8,633 bases of DNA from Trichodesmium sp. MAG_R04. GTDB taxonomy: Bacteria > Cyanobacteriota > Cyanobacteriia > Cyanobacteriales > Microcoleaceae. The DNA is taken from contig JAKQYG010000154.1 of the NCBI GenBank assembly GCA_023356515.1, positions 1 through 8,633 on the forward strand. Direction: 5' to 3'. Below the pieces are notes generated by a model. It was not told where the DNA came from. It searched no databases and worked only from the letters and a program-made list of their open reading frames with translations. A program made the position numbers and the translations under genes. Shown one piece after another: positions 6,698-8,633 of the stretch (its first letter is position 1; each line of letters starts with the position of its first letter).

Positions 6698-8633
6698 TTA
6701 AACTTGCACAAAAAGTTGGCAGAGGTAAGATTCAACCAAATCTAAATCGATTCGATTTGCCCTAACCAACAAATCAATAGCCTTTTCTTTTTGATTATTT
6801 TGAAGGCATATATTACTCAAACCAACATAAGCTTGAGCATTATTTTTGTCAAGTTCGATGGCCATTTGATAAAATACCTTAGCTGACTCCCATCGTTGTT
6901 GTCTGGACAAAGCATCAGCTAAAAGTAGGTATAAATCAGAATTATTAGGTTCAATCCTTAAAGCTTTGTGATAATTTTCCAAAACATCAGGATTGAACTG
7001 TCTAGCTAAATTATAATTCTTAAAAGCTATATCTAAGTTAAATTTAGCCCAGTGCCACATCACATCTGCTAATTTTGTATGCCAGCAAGAAGGATTATCT
7101 CCAGTTTCAATAGCTTGAGTGTAAGTTTCTATAGCTTTCTGCCAATGCCCTACTGCTGCATGATTATCTCCCTCATAATAATAGGACAAAGTATAGTTTT
7201 TGTTAAAGTTGGAATAGCTCTGGTTTTGCAAACCTAGTAAAATACCCTCAACTCTGTGTACAAGCAAATGATTGTTTAGGGCAAACTCATGTCGTCTTTT
7301 GACCCCATCCAAACCCTCAGCATCAAACTGAGTAATAGCTTGCTGATGTGCTTTCCTGACACTTTCTAAGTTATAATCCTTTAACTTCAGAACAGGCAAA
7401 TCTCTCTGAATACTTGGAGGTATAAACAAATCTAAATCCACAACATCTGGGGAAACAATAGGAATTTGCCCACACAAAAGTGCATCAAAAAATCTTTGAG
7501 ACAAATCCCTATCCAGTGGCAAACAAATAGAAGTTTTATAACCACACCATTGAGCAAACCTCTGCTCAGGAGTTAAGCTGAAATAAATTCCCTGGTTTAC
7601 CTCATCAAATAAAGAGATATTGGCATCTGGTAACTCCCTCATAATCTCTTCAAGTAACTGATTGCGTTTTTCAGCATGACTGTAGCGGGTAAAACCTCCG
7701 TAAAGACTATCAGAGCGATCGCCCAAACCATATTGCTCAAAAAACTCTTGTGCTTGATTCATTGTCCACTGAGTTACACACACAGGAAAGGCTTCCTCCA
7801 AAACCTTACCACCCATCAAATGATTTACAGCAAAACTATGAGCAGGTATGCAAACATCAGACTTAGCTGCCAAAGGCTCATCTTCCAGAGTATGATGGTG
7901 ATTATCCCAAAACCAGGAAATTACCTGACCTTTAAACCCTTTGCTTTTTAGGCGATCGATAATCTCAACCTCCTTTAATTGATGACTCAAAATTATCGCA
8001 GCATCTAAATTTTCAACCCGAACATTATACTCATCAGAAAATGAAACATTATAATTGCGATTAATAAAATATTTATTTAATTCCTTTTGCGTTTCCGCTG
8101 AAAAAATACGACTTGCTCGCCTGCTAACTACCAAGATATTGCCCTGACAGATCGCCAGTGTTTCATCTAAACCCATCAACTTCTGCTGCACTTCAACCCA
8201 ACCAGGCTTCAATTCTAAGGCTTTTTGATAAACCTCAACAGCCTCCTCATATTCTCCCAACCCTCTCAAAACATCCCCCAACTGCTGCCAAACTACAGCA
8301 GATCCAGGATGCAACTCCACACACTTCCGCAACTCAACCGCAGCCTCATCCCAATGTCCCAACTGCATCAAAGCATACCCTAAATGATGCCTAAGCTCCC
8401 CCTTAGCAAAACCCAAACCCGTCATTTCTCTATACTCCACAATAGCTTCCTCCCATCGACCCAAGCGCCCCAAAACTTGACCCAACTTATAATGAGCCTC
8501 AGCCAAATTTGGATTCCGGGCGATCGCTCTCCGATAAGCAGCTACAGCATCCTCAAACCTCTCCTCTTTCTGCAACTTCTCAGCTTGCTCAAACCAACCA
8601 TTACTTCGATATTTTTCCGATGTTAAATTACTA
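6698..8633 (-). CDS. TPR / GT-B-like glycosyltransferase / TPR protein, 5' end outside window
   Basis: At least 644 aa, running off the right edge. The frame is open through 8633 and encodes N-L-T-S-E-K-Y-R-S-N-G-W-F-E-Q-A-E-K-L before the first TTG at 8575. That TTG falls inside helix A of a TPR, so it is not the real start. About four TPRs occupy 8600-8190. The middle (about 8137-7229) begins N-I-L-V-V-S and contains W-F-W-D-N-H-H-H near 7915-7890 and D-L-S-Q-R-F-F-D-A-L-L-C-G-Q-I-P-I-V near 7502-7450. The last resembles the C-terminal nucleotide-sugar-binding helix of GT-B enzymes such as the CgeB-like and GT1/GT4 groups (R-x-F-E-A-L-A-x-G). More TPRs follow (about 7200-6740), including W-E-S-A-K-V-F-Y-Q-M-A-I-E-L-D. 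A catalytic domain between two TPR arrays suggests a protein-binding scaffold or a protein-glycosylating enzyme; the transferase assignment is inferred. First visible gene of the leftward group. Confidence 0.8.
   Translation of the reverse strand, partial: SNLTSEKYRSNGWFEQAEKLQKEERFEDAVAAYRRAIARNPNLAEAHYKLGQVLGRLGRWEEAIVEYREMTGLGFAKGELRHHLGYALMQLGHWDEAAVELRKCVELHPGSAVVWQQLGDVLRGLGEYEEAVEVYQKALELKPGWVEVQQKLMGLDETLAICQGNILVVSRRASRIFSAETQKELNKYFINRNYNVSFSDEYNVRVENLDAAIILSHQLKEVEIIDRLKSKGFKGQVISWFWDNHHHTLEDEPLAAKSDVCIPAHSFAVNHLMGGKVLEEAFPVCVTQWTMNQAQEFFEQYGLGDRSDSLYGGFTRYSHAEKRNQLLEEIMRELPDANISLFDEVNQGIYFSLTPEQRFAQWCGYKTSICLPLDRDLSQRFFDALLCGQIPIVSPDVVDLDLFIPPSIQRDLPVLKLKDYNLESVRKAHQQAITQFDAEGLDGVKRRHEFALNNHLLVHRVEGILLGLQNQSYSNFNKNYTLSYYYEGDNHAAVGHWQKAIETYTQAIETGDNPSCWHTKLADVMWHWAKFNLDIAFKNYNLARQFNPDVLENYHKALRIEPNNSDLYLLLADALSRQQRWESAKVFYQMAIELDKNNAQAYVGLSNICLQNNQKEKAIDLLVRANRIDLDLVESYLCQLFVQV
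7715..7722. repeat. HIP1 octamer GCGATCGC
   Basis: Perfect copy in the transferase part of the TPR gene, coding for G-D-R-S. Confidence 0.9.
8520..8527. repeat. HIP1 octamer GCGATCGC
   Basis: Perfect copy in the first TPR, coding for A-I-A-R; the copy at 115-122 also falls in a TPR, coding for E-A-I-A. Confidence 0.9.

Noticed and set aside
8573..8575. TTG as the start of the TPR/transferase/TPR gene
   Set aside because: In-frame codons upstream to 8633 complete the first TPR helix (W-F-E-Q-A-E-K-L), so the gene continues beyond the window.
8158..8626. Two open frames on the + strand opposite the N-terminal TPR region
   Set aside because: They are Pro/Ser/Thr-rich mirror frames of the G-rich TPR coding strand, with no ribosome sites or recognisable domains. 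The same applies to frames at 5628-5840 and 7676-7951 on +, and 10-246 and 2318-2530 on -.

Overview
The window looks like a chromosomal accessory region of an AT-rich, probably filamentous cyanobacterium. Four copies of the octamer GCGATCGC (HIP1, the highly iterated palindrome of cyanobacteria) occur in 8.6 kb, where chance would give far fewer than one. The proteins also have a style common in large cyanobacteria: tetratricopeptide repeats (TPRs) fused to glycosyltransferases. A genus cannot be named from the sequence alone. No mobile element, RNA gene or CRISPR array is visible.

Layout: six genes fill almost the whole window in two convergent groups. On the + strand are a TPR protein with a GT34-type glycosyltransferase (37-1617) and a double glycosyltransferase, GT32-like followed by GT2-like (1686-3485). 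On the - strand, reading leftwards, are a TPR/GT-B-like/TPR protein whose 5' end lies beyond the window (8633-6698), a SAM-dependent methyltransferase (6670-5654), a second and different methyltransferase (5642-4404) and a polysaccharide pyruvyl transferase family protein (4348-3500). Gaps in the - strand group are 27, 11 and 55 nt, so an operon is likely. The two groups end tail to tail with only 14 nt between stop codons. No gene-free stretch exceeds about 70 nt.

Role: four glycosyltransferase domains, two methyltransferases and one pyruvyl transferase suggest that a surface glycan or glycoprotein is assembled and then decorated. No flippase, polymerase, ABC exporter or nucleotide-sugar synthesis gene is present, so this is at most part of such a pathway.

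The most striking observation is a segment of about 105-110 residues, which looks beta-rich, present in three otherwise unrelated enzymes: the GT34 protein and both methyltransferases. It opens with an aromatic-x-(G/N)-x-W motif, carries an invariant H-x-W-S-G core about 35 residues later, and ends in a hydrophobic strand after a polar N/D/E-S loop. I do not recognise it as a named family. It could be a shared glycan- or scaffold-binding module that brings different enzymes to one substrate.
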